This document shows positions 1-7,900 of a stretch of 24,776 bases of DNA, piece by piece; the first letter of the stretch is position 1; each line of letters opens with the position of its first letter. The notes under the pieces are model-generated. The model worked only from the letters and a program-made list of their open reading frames with translations. It had not been told where the DNA came from and ran no database searches. Both the position numbers and the translations under genes were made by a program. The DNA is taken from positions 1-24,776 of IMG/VR virus record IMGVR_UViG_3300024255_000151. One strand, 5' to 3'. Origin of the DNA: a virus.

Positions 1-91
1 TAGCAGGAGGTTTAGGTTTTGTGGGTTCAATATCAGTAGATTCAACTTCGATATCAAACATATCTTCCATATTATTTTCAAACTTGCTCAT
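1..91 (-). CDS. Putative small terminase subunit (gp16-like), N-terminal fragment
   Basis: Only the first 30 codons are inside the window; the gene runs off the left edge. The ATG (positions 89-91 on the complement) overlaps the stop codon of gp15 as ATGA, so it is translationally coupled to gp15. The visible N-terminus, MSKFENNMEDMFDIEVE, is acidic and is followed by a Pro/Lys-rich stretch (EPTKPKPPA). In T4 the order is 13-14-15-16, and gp16 is the small terminase subunit that regulates DNA packaging by gp17. The call therefore rests mainly on gene order; the short N-terminus is compatible with cyanophage gp16 but not diagnostic. Another small late protein is possible. Confidence 0.55.
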   Translation of the reverse strand, partial: MSKFENNMEDMFDIEVESTDIEPTKPKPPA

Positions 92-891
92 AGTATTTCA
101 ATCCCTTCATTAAATCCAAAGTCATCTCCACTTGTTAATAGCGCATCGTCTGCTGAATTGATGACACCATCAGCATTTTTATCTTCCAATGCTCTGGGAG
201 TATATGTAACTTTTGTAGTTCTCTGTGGAACAGAAGCATTGATGCCTTCGTATACAATTGCTTTCTTGATAACACTTGCCTGATCGAAAGGACCATAGAT
301 ATAAGATTTGGCAGTAAATGTTAGAGACCAAGTAATGTATCTACGCTCAAGAAAACTATCATCCCACGCATCATCATGATTAACTCCATTTAAAATGATA
401 GAAACATCACGTTTCTCATTCATTTCTGGAATCATGTTGAGCGTGATATTAAACGCTGGTTGGAAGTAGGGAAGAATTTGCTCAAGAATTTGTAGTCCAT
501 CATCCTGAGATTTAGCGATGATACCAAGTTCAAACTCAATGTTATATGGTACAGGAACGTACTGCTCCTTTATCTCAGTGCCATCGTCTTGAACAATAGT
601 TCTATACTTTTGAATGGGGGATGTTTTGCGTTGAGCATCATATCCAATACCAGTCATCTCAAAATATAGACGTGGCAATGTGATAGCAACTTTACGATCT
701 ACATCTGGATTTTGTTCCAAACGTGTCAGAAACTTTGCCCTAGGACCATATGCCAAAGGAACTTTCTCTTCCTCAAGCACAGTAGTTCCATCGCTAGGAT
801 CTACTTTCTTCAAAGTAATGTTGTTGAATAAGGTTCCAAACCCAACAATGTTTTTACGAATAATTTCGTTATAAAAATGTGACCCGAACAT
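88..891 (-). CDS. 15: gp15-like tail sheath stabilizer / tail completion protein
   Basis: The 267-aa product matches T4 gp15, the hexameric terminator that caps the tail tube and sheath and joins the tail to the head-neck complex. It begins MFGSHFYN, like T4 gp15 (MFGYFYN). It carries the conserved EQILPYFQP at residues 137-145 and RRYITWSLTF at 183-192, where T4 has RRRIEWSLTF. Length is close to T4 gp15 (about 270 aa). The C-terminus (about 240-267) is acidic and poorly conserved. The start overlaps the gp14 stop by one base (TAATG), and its stop overlaps the next start as ATGA, so it sits inside a translationally coupled late operon 13-14-15-16. No transmembrane or signal segment is seen. 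Confidence 0.93.
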   Translation of the reverse strand: MFGSHFYNEIIRKNIVGFGTLFNNITLKKVDPSDGTTVLEEEKVPLAYGPRAKFLTRLEQNPDVDRKVAITLPRLYFEMTGIGYDAQRKTSPIQKYRTIVQDDGTEIKEQYVPVPYNIEFELGIIAKSQDDGLQILEQILPYFQPAFNITLNMIPEMNEKRDVSIILNGVNHDDAWDDSFLERRYITWSLTFTAKSYIYGPFDQASVIKKAIVYEGINASVPQRTTKVTYTPRALEDKNADGVINSADDALLTSGDDFGFNEGIEIL

Positions 892-1775
892 TAGATACTA
901 CCTGTAAAATTACCTGCTTCACCGAATGGGTTGCCCTCAGTCCAATCCACAATGTTGTCAGCGGCATTTTCGATCTGTCTATTTTGATCGTACTCGCTGT
1001 TGGTATTATTTAGAGTGTCAAATGTACCAACTACATGAACAGCACCGCTGTCATTCCCAGTCATAGCTTCACCAGTAGCAAATGTACCAGTTCTGTTGAT
1101 GACTTGTAAAACTCTTGTGCCAGCATCCCAAGATTTTACTTCTGCTTCTGTGCCTGTAGTTGATCCTGTAATTGCTTCACCGATGGTAAAGTCTCCAGTA
1201 CCACCGACTGCCATAGTGAGAGCAATAGAATTACTAAACAGAGTCTCCATTACATCGATCTCTGCAACTCCTGTAGAGATGTTATCACTACCATACTCGT
1301 AGATTTCTGCAGTCATTGTATAGTAGTAGATCTTACCCAACTGATAGAAGGGGTCTTCTCTCTCAACAAACTTGATCTCATAAAGATCTTTAGTTAGTGG
1401 GAAGTAAAGTAGATCTCCCTCATTGGGTCTACCATCAACAGTTAATGTAGGATTATGCTCGGTAACCTCTGCATCCCAACGTCTTTGAGATACTGAGAAT
1501 TTTACTTCGTCCGAAATTCTAAGACCAAACTTACTGATGAACTCAGATGGAGATCCAAATCCTTCAACATTTTGAAGCATCATTTCAATCTGAAATTGTT
1601 CCGTGTACTTATTGTAGATGATATCATCTAGAGTATTATCTCTAAGAATAGTTCTAGGCATGTAGTAGATATCCGTGCCGAACAATTTAATTTGTTCGTC
1701 CACAAGATCTTGCAGCAATCCCTGTTCGCCAGAGGTGCCGCCGTAATAAGTTGGAAAATAAGGACTAGTAGGCAT
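891..1775 (-). CDS. 14: gp14-like neck protein with an inserted repeat domain
   Basis: The 294-aa product resembles T4 gp14, which forms the neck with gp13 at the portal vertex and helps connect head and tail. Conserved parts are DIYYMPR (35-41), IEMMLQNVEGF (63-73) and SKFGLRISDEVKFS (81-94), followed by a beta-rich segment with YYTMTAEIYEYG (151-162). Residues about 184-256 look like an inserted domain: two similar halves, FTIGEAITGSTTGTEAEV and FATGEAMTGNDSGAVHVV, separated by about 36 residues. The ordinary gp14 C-terminal tail (NIVDWTEGNPFG) then resumes. It starts one base after the gp13 stop and overlaps gp15 by one base. The duplicated G-E-x-x-T-G half-motif also occurs in other marine phage virion proteins. 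Confidence 0.9.
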   Translation of the reverse strand: MPTSPYFPTYYGGTSGEQGLLQDLVDEQIKLFGTDIYYMPRTILRDNTLDDIIYNKYTEQFQIEMMLQNVEGFGSPSEFISKFGLRISDEVKFSVSQRRWDAEVTEHNPTLTVDGRPNEGDLLYFPLTKDLYEIKFVEREDPFYQLGKIYYYTMTAEIYEYGSDNISTGVAEIDVMETLFSNSIALTMAVGGTGDFTIGEAITGSTTGTEAEVKSWDAGTRVLQVINRTGTFATGEAMTGNDSGAVHVVGTFDTLNNTNSEYDQNRQIENAADNIVDWTEGNPFGEAGNFTGSI

Positions 1776-1776
1776 C

Positions 1777-2607
1777 TTATCCGATCATATCCATTGGTGG
1801 AAGGGAATAATCTGTCATCATTCTAGACTCTAATTCTTTCACTTCGCGATTTCCATCTTCCCAGATCTGGCGACCATTAAGGTTAATACCACCAGGAAGT
1901 GAAACGTTGTTGTACTTGATTAGATTCTGACCCCACTGCCTCTTCATCAAAGCAGTAGCATACTTCTTGACAAAACTATCGTTAAAAACCTGACCAAAAG
2001 TTGATGGGTCTAGATAGCGATAACAATCAATAACAAGGTATTGATCTTCTACCACTCTAGATTTATCAATATCAAGATACAAACGATCTTGTCTTTTATT
2101 AAATCTGTATTGAACTAGACCACCAGTATTGATAACCATATCGATGGTTTCAAAATGCTGTTTGATCATATAGTAGTTGGTTAGATCAAAATTGCCAAAA
2201 CTAAATGCAGAACCTGAAGAGAAAGAAAACAGATCCATTAGATAGTATTGATTACTCATACCAAAAAGATTGTTCCTCATAAAATTTGAGGAAACACCAA
2301 ATACTTTTTCAATGCCAAGCACAAGTTCAGGAACTTCTATGTAGTTGCTCCTGTTTTCCCATGCAGACCCGTCAACAGATGTAGATGAAACATCAGTTTC
2401 ATTGAAACGAGTTACCTCAGCTGCAGTAAATTTGTGCTTGAGGTACATCTTTTCAACACCATCAAAATGGTATTCATGATAATACTGAAGTGCTTCATCG
2501 ATGATGTCATCCTTCTGGGTGGCATCCATATTGATCTGCAGAACAGGCGCACCCAACTGACGTTCACAATAGTCAATTAATTCTTGTTTGGTTGTTGGTG
2601 TAGCCAT
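1777..2607 (-). CDS. 13: gp13-like neck protein
   Basis: The 276-aa product matches T4 gp13, the head-completion/neck protein that binds the portal vertex after DNA packaging. The N-terminus has the typical ELIDYCERQLGAPVLQIN (9-26) and HEYHFDGVEKMYLK (44-57). The C-terminus has QWGQNLIKYNNVSLPGG (about 224-240), LNGRQI and the terminal PPMDMIG; T4 gp13 ends in a very similar way. It is the first gene after a strong intrinsic terminator (2620-2653), so it probably has its own late promoter; the best candidate is the CTAAATA in the terminator loop, 29 bases upstream of the ATG. A short AGGT precedes the ATG. gp14 follows after a one-base gap. Confidence 0.93.
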   Translation of the reverse strand: MATPTTKQELIDYCERQLGAPVLQINMDATQKDDIIDEALQYYHEYHFDGVEKMYLKHKFTAAEVTRFNETDVSSTSVDGSAWENRSNYIEVPELVLGIEKVFGVSSNFMRNNLFGMSNQYYLMDLFSFSSGSAFSFGNFDLTNYYMIKQHFETIDMVINTGGLVQYRFNKRQDRLYLDIDKSRVVEDQYLVIDCYRYLDPSTFGQVFNDSFVKKYATALMKRQWGQNLIKYNNVSLPGGINLNGRQIWEDGNREVKELESRMMTDYSLPPMDMIG

Positions 2608-2619
2608 GCACCTAGATAC

Positions 2620-2653
2620 AAAAAATCCCTACTTCTATTTAGGAAGCAGGGAT
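2620..2653 (-). terminator. Intrinsic terminator after the 65-aa gene, upstream of gp13
   Basis: On the minus strand the arms ATCCCTGCTTC and GAAGTAGGGAT form an 11-base-pair stem (one G-T wobble) with a 7-base loop CTAAATA. A run of six T follows, beginning at the last stem base. It starts 6 bases beyond the stop of the 65-aa gene and ends 12 bases before the gp13 start. The geometry is that of a rho-independent terminator. The loop itself contains CTAAATA, close to the phage late promoter core. Confidence 0.88.
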
Positions 2654-2658
2654 ATTTG

Positions 2659-2856
2659 TTATTCTGATTCTTGTTCTGCTAGTGATCCAGTAGGTTCTTC
2701 TTCTGGTGGATTGAGAAGATCTAGGGTTTCAATACCCCCAAGTAATTTCAATTTATATTCTTTTGCTTTTACAAGATTTGCTTCCAGATCTCTAATTTGT
2801 TTATCGGTTTTAGAAATTTGTTCGTCAAAATTCTTTCTCAGTTCTGTTGTATCCAT
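2659..2856 (-). CDS. Small coiled-coil protein, unknown function
   Basis: A 65-aa hydrophilic protein that I do not recognise. Residues about 5-42 form a heptad-like amphipathic helix (LRKNFDEQI, KQIRDLEANLVKAKEYKLKLL), followed by a loop and an acidic tail ending EQESE. It has no membrane segment and no Cys. An exact NATAAATA-type late promoter sits 31 bases upstream of the ATG and an intrinsic terminator lies 6 bases after the stop. It therefore appears to be a single-gene late transcription unit between the oxygenase and gp13. Small coiled-coil proteins beside neck genes could act as assembly or scaffolding helpers, but this is inference from position only. Confidence 0.75.
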   Translation of the reverse strand: MDTTELRKNFDEQISKTDKQIRDLEANLVKAKEYKLKLLGGIETLDLLNPPEEEPTGSLAEQESE

Positions 2857-2859
2857 TGG

Positions 2860-2887
2860 TTGATATAGAATAATAATGTGCTATAAT
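2860..2887 (+). promoter_or_regulatory. Sigma-70-type extended -10 promoter for the oxygenase gene
   Basis: TTGATA (2860-2865) and TATAAT (2882-2887) are separated by 16 bases, and TGC precedes the -10 as an extended element (TGCTATAAT). The predicted start is about 2894, only about 17 bases before the GTG. It is the strongest host-type promoter I noticed in the window, and it shares base 2887 with the divergent late promoter. Confidence 0.8.
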
Positions 2888-2894
2888 ATTTATG
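2887..2894 (-). promoter_or_regulatory. Late promoter (CATAAATA) for the 65-aa gene
   Basis: The complement of 2887-2894 reads CATAAATA, a full match to the T4-like cyanophage late motif NATAAATA (7/8 to T4 TATAAATA). It lies 31 bases upstream of the ATG at 2856 and abuts the opposing sigma-70 -10 element. Confidence 0.7.
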
Positions 2895-2910
2895 TATGAT
2901 GTAAACTGCC

Positions 2911-3531
2911 GTGAATGTATACCCCCTGTTCCCTAGTGTAGTTGGTGCATCAGTTCTTGATTCAAGAGTTGACAAATACCATGATGTCTTAAAGTCTGAA
3001 GAGTTTACATCAGATTCAAGAAGATATGCTGCTCCAGATAGTAATCCAAGCATATCAAGAAAAGTTTTAGACAAACATCTAGAACTAAAAAATATTATAC
3101 TGCAAGAGTTCAAAAAATTCAAGAATGAAACTTTAAAACTCTCGACTACTGACTTTAAAATTACAACATCTTGGATGACAGAAACAACTCCTGGAGGATA
3201 TTGTCATTATCACAACCACAAAAATTGTTATTATAGTGGTGTGATGTATCTTGACAATCACGAATCTGGAGATTTAGTTTTTAAAAATGTACTAACAAAT
3301 CTTCATAGTATATGTGTTAATCCTGCAGATGAGTGGACTCAAGAAACATATCAAACATTTTATATCCGCCCACAAAAAAACCTTGTAGTATTTTTCCCGA
3401 GTTATATAGAGCATAAGATTGATCTCTATACAGGAAAACCTACAAGGTATTCTTTAGCATTTAACTTTCATCCAACTGGAAAATTTGGAGAAGCAGATAG
3501 TTATATTGAAATGGATGTATCTAAGAAATGA
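2911..3531 (+). CDS. 2-oxoglutarate/Fe(II)-dependent oxygenase (2OG-FeII_Oxy_5 / TIGR02466-like)
   Basis: A 206-aa protein with the double-stranded beta-helix signature of this oxygenase family. The N-terminal VYPLFPSVVGA resembles the usual L-F-P-x-x-V-G start. The metal-site candidates are H99/H101/H103 (CHYHNHKN) followed by YYSGVMYL, the distal H168 in FFPSYIEH, and R179 in RYSLAFNF, the expected 2-oxoglutarate carboxylate ligand 11 residues later. The GTG start is chosen because an in-frame TAA lies three codons upstream and the family N-terminus begins here; no Shine-Dalgarno is visible. It is the only plus-strand gene and has its own host-type promoter. Its stop overlaps the 3' end of the opposing adhesin gene by 11 bases. 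Such oxygenases are common in cyanomyoviruses; the substrate is unknown (protein, nucleic acid or small molecule). Confidence 0.82.
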   Translation: MNVYPLFPSVVGASVLDSRVDKYHDVLKSEEFTSDSRRYAAPDSNPSISRKVLDKHLELKNIILQEFKKFKNETLKLSTTDFKITTSWMTETTPGGYCHYHNHKNCYYSGVMYLDNHESGDLVFKNVLTNLHSICVNPADEWTQETYQTFYIRPQKNLVVFFPSYIEHKIDLYTGKPTRYSLAFNFHPTGKFGEADSYIEMDVSKK

Positions 3532-4696
3532 ATGTAACTATGACGTATCCTTGTCCAGTATTATATTGATTTAAATTGTCAACTGATCCTGTATATGCAG
3601 TGTGTGGTTCAGAACCACCAGGCGACCACGATCCATTAGATGTTCCGTAGTTAGATCCACTATCAGCAAGGAAGGATCCACCTCCACCACCACCTGGGTC
3701 ACCGCTACCAGACGCACCGCCACCTGAGTAACCGCCGCCTGCGCCACCACCCTCAGCATCATTTCCGTTGAAGGACTCACCGCCTCCACCGCCATGACCA
3801 CCAGAGTTAGTTGTCAGCGAGGTGCCATCTGCCTGACCACCTTTACCACCAGAAGTAGCTGCAGCACCACCGCCAGCACTAGAACCACCAGAAGCACCAG
3901 CAGTTAGGAATCCTCCGCCAGCACCAGGACCGCCGTCTGCGTTATTAACAGTTCCTCCATTTCCGTTTTGTCCACGATAATTCCCTCCACCAGAATTTGG
4001 TTCAGTTCCCTCAGTACCTGATGCGTTTCCATCATCACCAGCAGATTGAGAAATTGTTCCGTAGTAAACGTCGCCGTTTCCACCGCCACCACCTGCTACA
4101 ATTAGTGGTTCGCCAGTAATAGCAGACCAAACGAAGGATCCACCTCCGCCTCCACCACCTTCACCAGAAGTGTTTGGTTTGACGCCTGCAATAATATTGT
4201 AAACTTCTCCTTCTTCTAGTTGCCATTCCCCACGCATCACTGCACCACGACCAGCAGTTCTTCCAGCGTTGTTGGCGATAGCGTTACCTTCTCCGCCTTT
4301 TGCTCCAGCAACTAAGAACCTATAAACTCCAGATTTAGGAACTGTCCAAGACTGAACTCCACTACTATCAACGTTATAGTACAACGTATTAGTATTCCAG
4401 AGACCAACACCTTGCCCCGCCATAGTGCTTCTTGCTTGAGAGATTGTTGGTCCCTCGGCACCAGTTCTACCACCATTATTAAAGGTTACATTAATAAAGT
4501 CATATAGACCAGCACCACCAGCGAGTCCAATCCAATCAGATCCATCCCAAACCTGGAGACCAGAATCATCGCCATCATTCAAATAAATTAAAGTTCCAGT
4601 AACTACGCCACTTAAAGAATTCCTCTGTGCCACAGAGTACTGAGGAATAGATAGTTGGGTATTTACTTGTAGTTTATCTACGATTAATTGTGACAT
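3521..4696 (-). CDS. Glycine-rich tail protein, putative receptor-binding adhesin
   Basis: 391 aa in three parts. The N-terminus (1-60) ends in a short virion module, GTLIYLNDGDDSGLQVW then WIGL. A linker with NNGGRTGAEGPTISQAR (73-89) follows. From about residue 115 there is a domain opening WTVPKSGVYRFLVAGAKGG, then Gly-rich runs at 179-187, 202-206, 236-239, 302-306, 317-327 and 335-340, and a closing beta strand GYVIVTFIS. This pattern matches the glycine-rich domain type of ALK/LTK receptors, and is reminiscent of the polyglycine-II adhesins (gp38) at long-tail-fibre tips of some T4-like phages. It lies four bases after the 59-aa gene, next to the giant fibre gene, so a role at the fibre tip is plausible. 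Cognate receptor unknown. Confidence 0.7.
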   Translation of the reverse strand: MSQLIVDKLQVNTQLSIPQYSVAQRNSLSGVVTGTLIYLNDGDDSGLQVWDGSDWIGLAGGAGLYDFINVTFNNGGRTGAEGPTISQARSTMAGQGVGLWNTNTLYYNVDSSGVQSWTVPKSGVYRFLVAGAKGGEGNAIANNAGRTAGRGAVMRGEWQLEEGEVYNIIAGVKPNTSGEGGGGGGGSFVWSAITGEPLIVAGGGGGNGDVYYGTISQSAGDDGNASGTEGTEPNSGGGNYRGQNGNGGTVNNADGGPGAGGGFLTAGASGGSSAGGGAAATSGGKGGQADGTSLTTNSGGHGGGGGESFNGNDAEGGGAGGGYSGGGASGSGDPGGGGGGSFLADSGSNYGTSNGSWSPGGSEPHTAYTGSVDNLNQYNTGQGYVIVTFIS

Positions 4697-4700
4697 ATTT

Positions 4701-4880
4701 TTAGACCCACTTCCCGTCGTTAGTGTATAGTTTTACTTGTCGTCTGTCGGTAATAAACATAATTTCCCCAGCAACTGGTGCAGGGAGAGAATTATTTCTG
4801 GCGATAACAGACTCATATACAGGCAAAACTGCATATGATCCTGGATTTACTGTACCGACAGTTAGTTTTCTTTCCGCCAT
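4701..4880 (-). CDS. 59-aa virion-associated mini-protein
   Basis: An ATG on the complement at 4880 opens 59 codons and closes with TAA at 4701-4703. The protein starts MAERKLTVGTVNPGSYAVLP and ends MFITDRRQVKLYTNDGKWV. The ending resembles the RYNT-type module (short hairpin, then W) found twice in the 1506-aa protein and once at the N-terminus of the 391-aa protein. A perfect late promoter (4902-4909) lies 22 bases upstream, and the next gene starts four bases after the stop, so it heads a two-gene late unit with the adhesin. It may be a fibre connector or adhesin helper; that is inference. It is easily missed because it is under 60 codons. Confidence 0.8.
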   Translation of the reverse strand: MAERKLTVGTVNPGSYAVLPVYESVIARNNSLPAPVAGEIMFITDRRQVKLYTNDGKWV

Positions 4881-4901
4881 CGTAATCAGATTATTTAATT
4901 T

Positions 4902-4909
4902 TATTTATA
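4902..4909 (-). promoter_or_regulatory. Perfect late promoter TATAAATA
   Basis: The complement of 4902-4909 is TATAAATA, identical to the T4 late consensus. It spans the TAA stop (4905-4907) of the 3381-aa gene and sits 22 bases upstream of the 59-aa ATG. It probably drives the 59-aa and 391-aa genes separately from the giant gene. Confidence 0.82.
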
Positions 4910-7900
4910 CCAATAACCAAGTTCCATTAGTAGCGATGGTGACTACAGCATTATTATCAATTACGATGTCTCCGACACTATAAGCAGTAACGTTAGTAGG
5001 AATTGTTACTGACTCGGCAATATTGGTTCTTTGAACCTTGATGATTCCATAAGAATCAACCCATTGTCTTTGACCATTAGCATATAGAGTTGCGTCAACC
5101 TGTCCATTAGTTTTAGTAGTTCCTTCAATCTGTACATCACCAGCAATTTGCAATGTATATGATGGATCTGCTATATTAATGCCAACTTTAGAGAGTCTGT
5201 AAATATTGGCACCACTCGCATCAGAAGATTCAGTCCATCTAGAAGTAACAAACTCTTCATTATTTTGATATAGAATACCATTGATATTCATATCACCACC
5301 AACGTTCAACTTATACTCTCTATCAATAATATTCTGAGGATCTGATTGATCCTGACCACCAAAGTCTAGAGTGTTGATTGCAACTTGGTTATCAGATCCC
5401 TTGATTGCAAATGCAGGGGTAGACTTAAATCCTGGAGAAGAACCAGCACCATCTTGAGGTGTGATTTCAAAAACATCACCTGCCAGAATGTTGTTACCCA
5501 TTCTGAAGTTGCTTAGAATTTCGCCTGGAGTTCCAGAAGAAGAACCTGTTGCGCCGTTAAAGAAGATAGGAGCATCATCGTTATTCGCAGTAGTTCCTAG
5601 ATAGAGACCATCAACACCTCTCAAGAACTGGTTAGTATAGATGTCTCCATCAATAACTTCTAGTTTATAACTATTTGGTGCAATGGTTCCGATTCCAACG
5701 TGACCATTTGCGTCTACGCGGAATCTCTCCGAGAGAGTATTGGATGTTTCACCAGTTCCTTTGGAAGTATAAACAACGAATGCAGAAGAACCTTCCAGAG
5801 TAGTGCTATCAGCATTAGCATTTTCGCCAACTTCAGCACCAATCTTGACGTGTGGTTTTCCGTTGTTGTTGGAATCACGGAACTCAAACTCAATGAAAGT
5901 CTTTTGCATACTCAGATCACTGACCTTTTGAGTCAGACGCTGCATTGTCAAACCTTCATTGCCTGAACTAGAGTTCTCCTGGAAAACATCTAGTTGATAT
6001 GTTGGTGATGCATCACCAAGACCAATTCTCTTCGTATCTTTGTCAACGAAGAATACATCAGTATCAACTGCAAGATCTTCAGCAATAGTAACGTTGCTTA
6101 AGAAGTCTGCTCTACCAGATGTGCTTAGTGCCTGATTTGCTGCAGTGATACCACTGATAATCAAAGCACCAGACATTGTGTCGCCTGCCTTGAGAACGTT
6201 CAAGGAAGCAGCACCAGTCAGTGCAGCAGTGATTGTTCCTGCTTCAAAGTTGCCAGAAGCATCGCGAATAACACCAGTGCTTGCAACATTAGAAGAGTTG
6301 AATGTAATGTTACCAGCATTCCAAACTTTGTTACCATTAAGTGTTAACTGATCTGCGTCAGCAACTTTTACTTCCAAACCGCCAGATCCATCAGTGTTGT
6401 TGCCACCAGTTGCAATAAGTGCAACGTTGTAGTTAGTTGCAGCAACTACAGAAGATCTAAAATAGATTGAAGGATCAGAAGCAATGACACCATCTGCTCT
6501 ACCGATTTTTAGTCTTGCATTACCACCAGAACTTTCTGCAGTGATAACCTCGAATGTTCCATCAACTAGACCATCGCTGTTATCATCAAGTACTGCGACA
6601 CTATAATCTTGGAATGCAAATGCGTTTGCAACACCACCTTTACCAATAAAGTATGCATCTTGTACTCCATTGGAATCAGTAAAGTCACCAGAAATTAGAG
6701 TACCAGTGAGCATTGTGTAGTTGTTTGCAGCATCATTAACATCCTGAATTGGTTCAACTTTCGTTAGAGAAAGTTCGCCAACACCATTACCACCATTGTC
6801 GTATAGATTTACTGATAAACCAGCAAGGAATGGTGCAGCAGTTCCAAGAAGTTCATCGCGGACAAGAACCTTAAATCTTGGATTACCAAGCCAATCAACA
6901 ACACGCAATTGCGAAAGAACATCTTTCTGTGTTTGTAAGAATGGTAGTCTCTCATCAGAAAGAATGCCATAGTTCATATGAGTAGCAGTCTGATACCACT
7001 TACCTTGGCGACCATCCATCTTGTCAGCATCTAGTCCGCTGAGTTCGCCATCATTTCCAGAACTCCAAATCTTATTCCAACCACCAAATTGGTTTGCGGG
7101 ACTAGTAAACGAACCACGCAACCACATGTTACCGCCATTAGAAGCAGTACCATCAGTGAATGCTAATTGCCTTACACCACCAAAAGTAGCGTCAAAGTCA
7201 GAACCACCATTTCTGATAGTCATTACTAAGTGACGTGTGCCACCATCAAATAGACCATCAGCAGAGTTGTTCTTAGTATCAGAAATGATACCAGCAGAGA
7301 ATTCGTTTGGATCTGGATTACCAACAGGGGTTCCAGTAGAAGTTTTTAGTCTTAGTGTGTTACCAGATTGGTTTGCAATACTGATATTATATGTACCAGA
7401 TAGTCTATCAACAGGTACAACACCTGCGCTCAAGTTACCTGCATTTGTATAGAACGTACCTTGTGCTCCATCCAGAGTATCAGCGTCAAGACCAGAGTTT
7501 GGACCAGTGTTAATGTCGATAGAACCATTACCACTTTCACCAATGATAAACTGAGATTTTTTAAATCTAGCAACACCTAGTGTTCCATATGCATCACCAG
7601 AAGTTGTTAGATTTGATACTCTATCGATATCAACAGCAACGTTTGCATATTGTCTTAGAACTGTCGTTACTTTTGCAAGTAAAATTAGACCAGATCCAGC
7701 ACCAATTTCTGATGGAGTAGACGAAACAATAAAGTCAACATTCTGCTGATTAGTATTTTGACCATATCCAGAACCGCCATTAACAATAGTAACATCGGTA
7801 ACAACACCAGCAGTTGTAATAATGTTTACTCTCAGATCTGTACCATTACCACCTGATAATGGAACGTTAAAGAATGGACCTGCATCGAAATTAGATCCAC

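Noticed and set aside
2838-3122. Minus-strand open frame of 94 codons opposite the oxygenase start
   Set aside because: It runs through the divergent promoter region and opposes a gene with clear catalytic motifs; it has no ribosome binding site or recognisable domain.
3571-4092. Repeated GGA/CCACC tracts that look like a direct-repeat array
   Set aside because: They are codon-level repeats encoding polyglycine in the adhesin, with no regular spacer-repeat structure, so not a CRISPR.
4905-5800. Possible peptidase S74 intramolecular chaperone at the fibre C-terminus
   Set aside because: V-G-I-G strands typical of the region before S74 are present, but the catalytic Ser/Lys helical domain is absent and the protein ends in a short beta segment.
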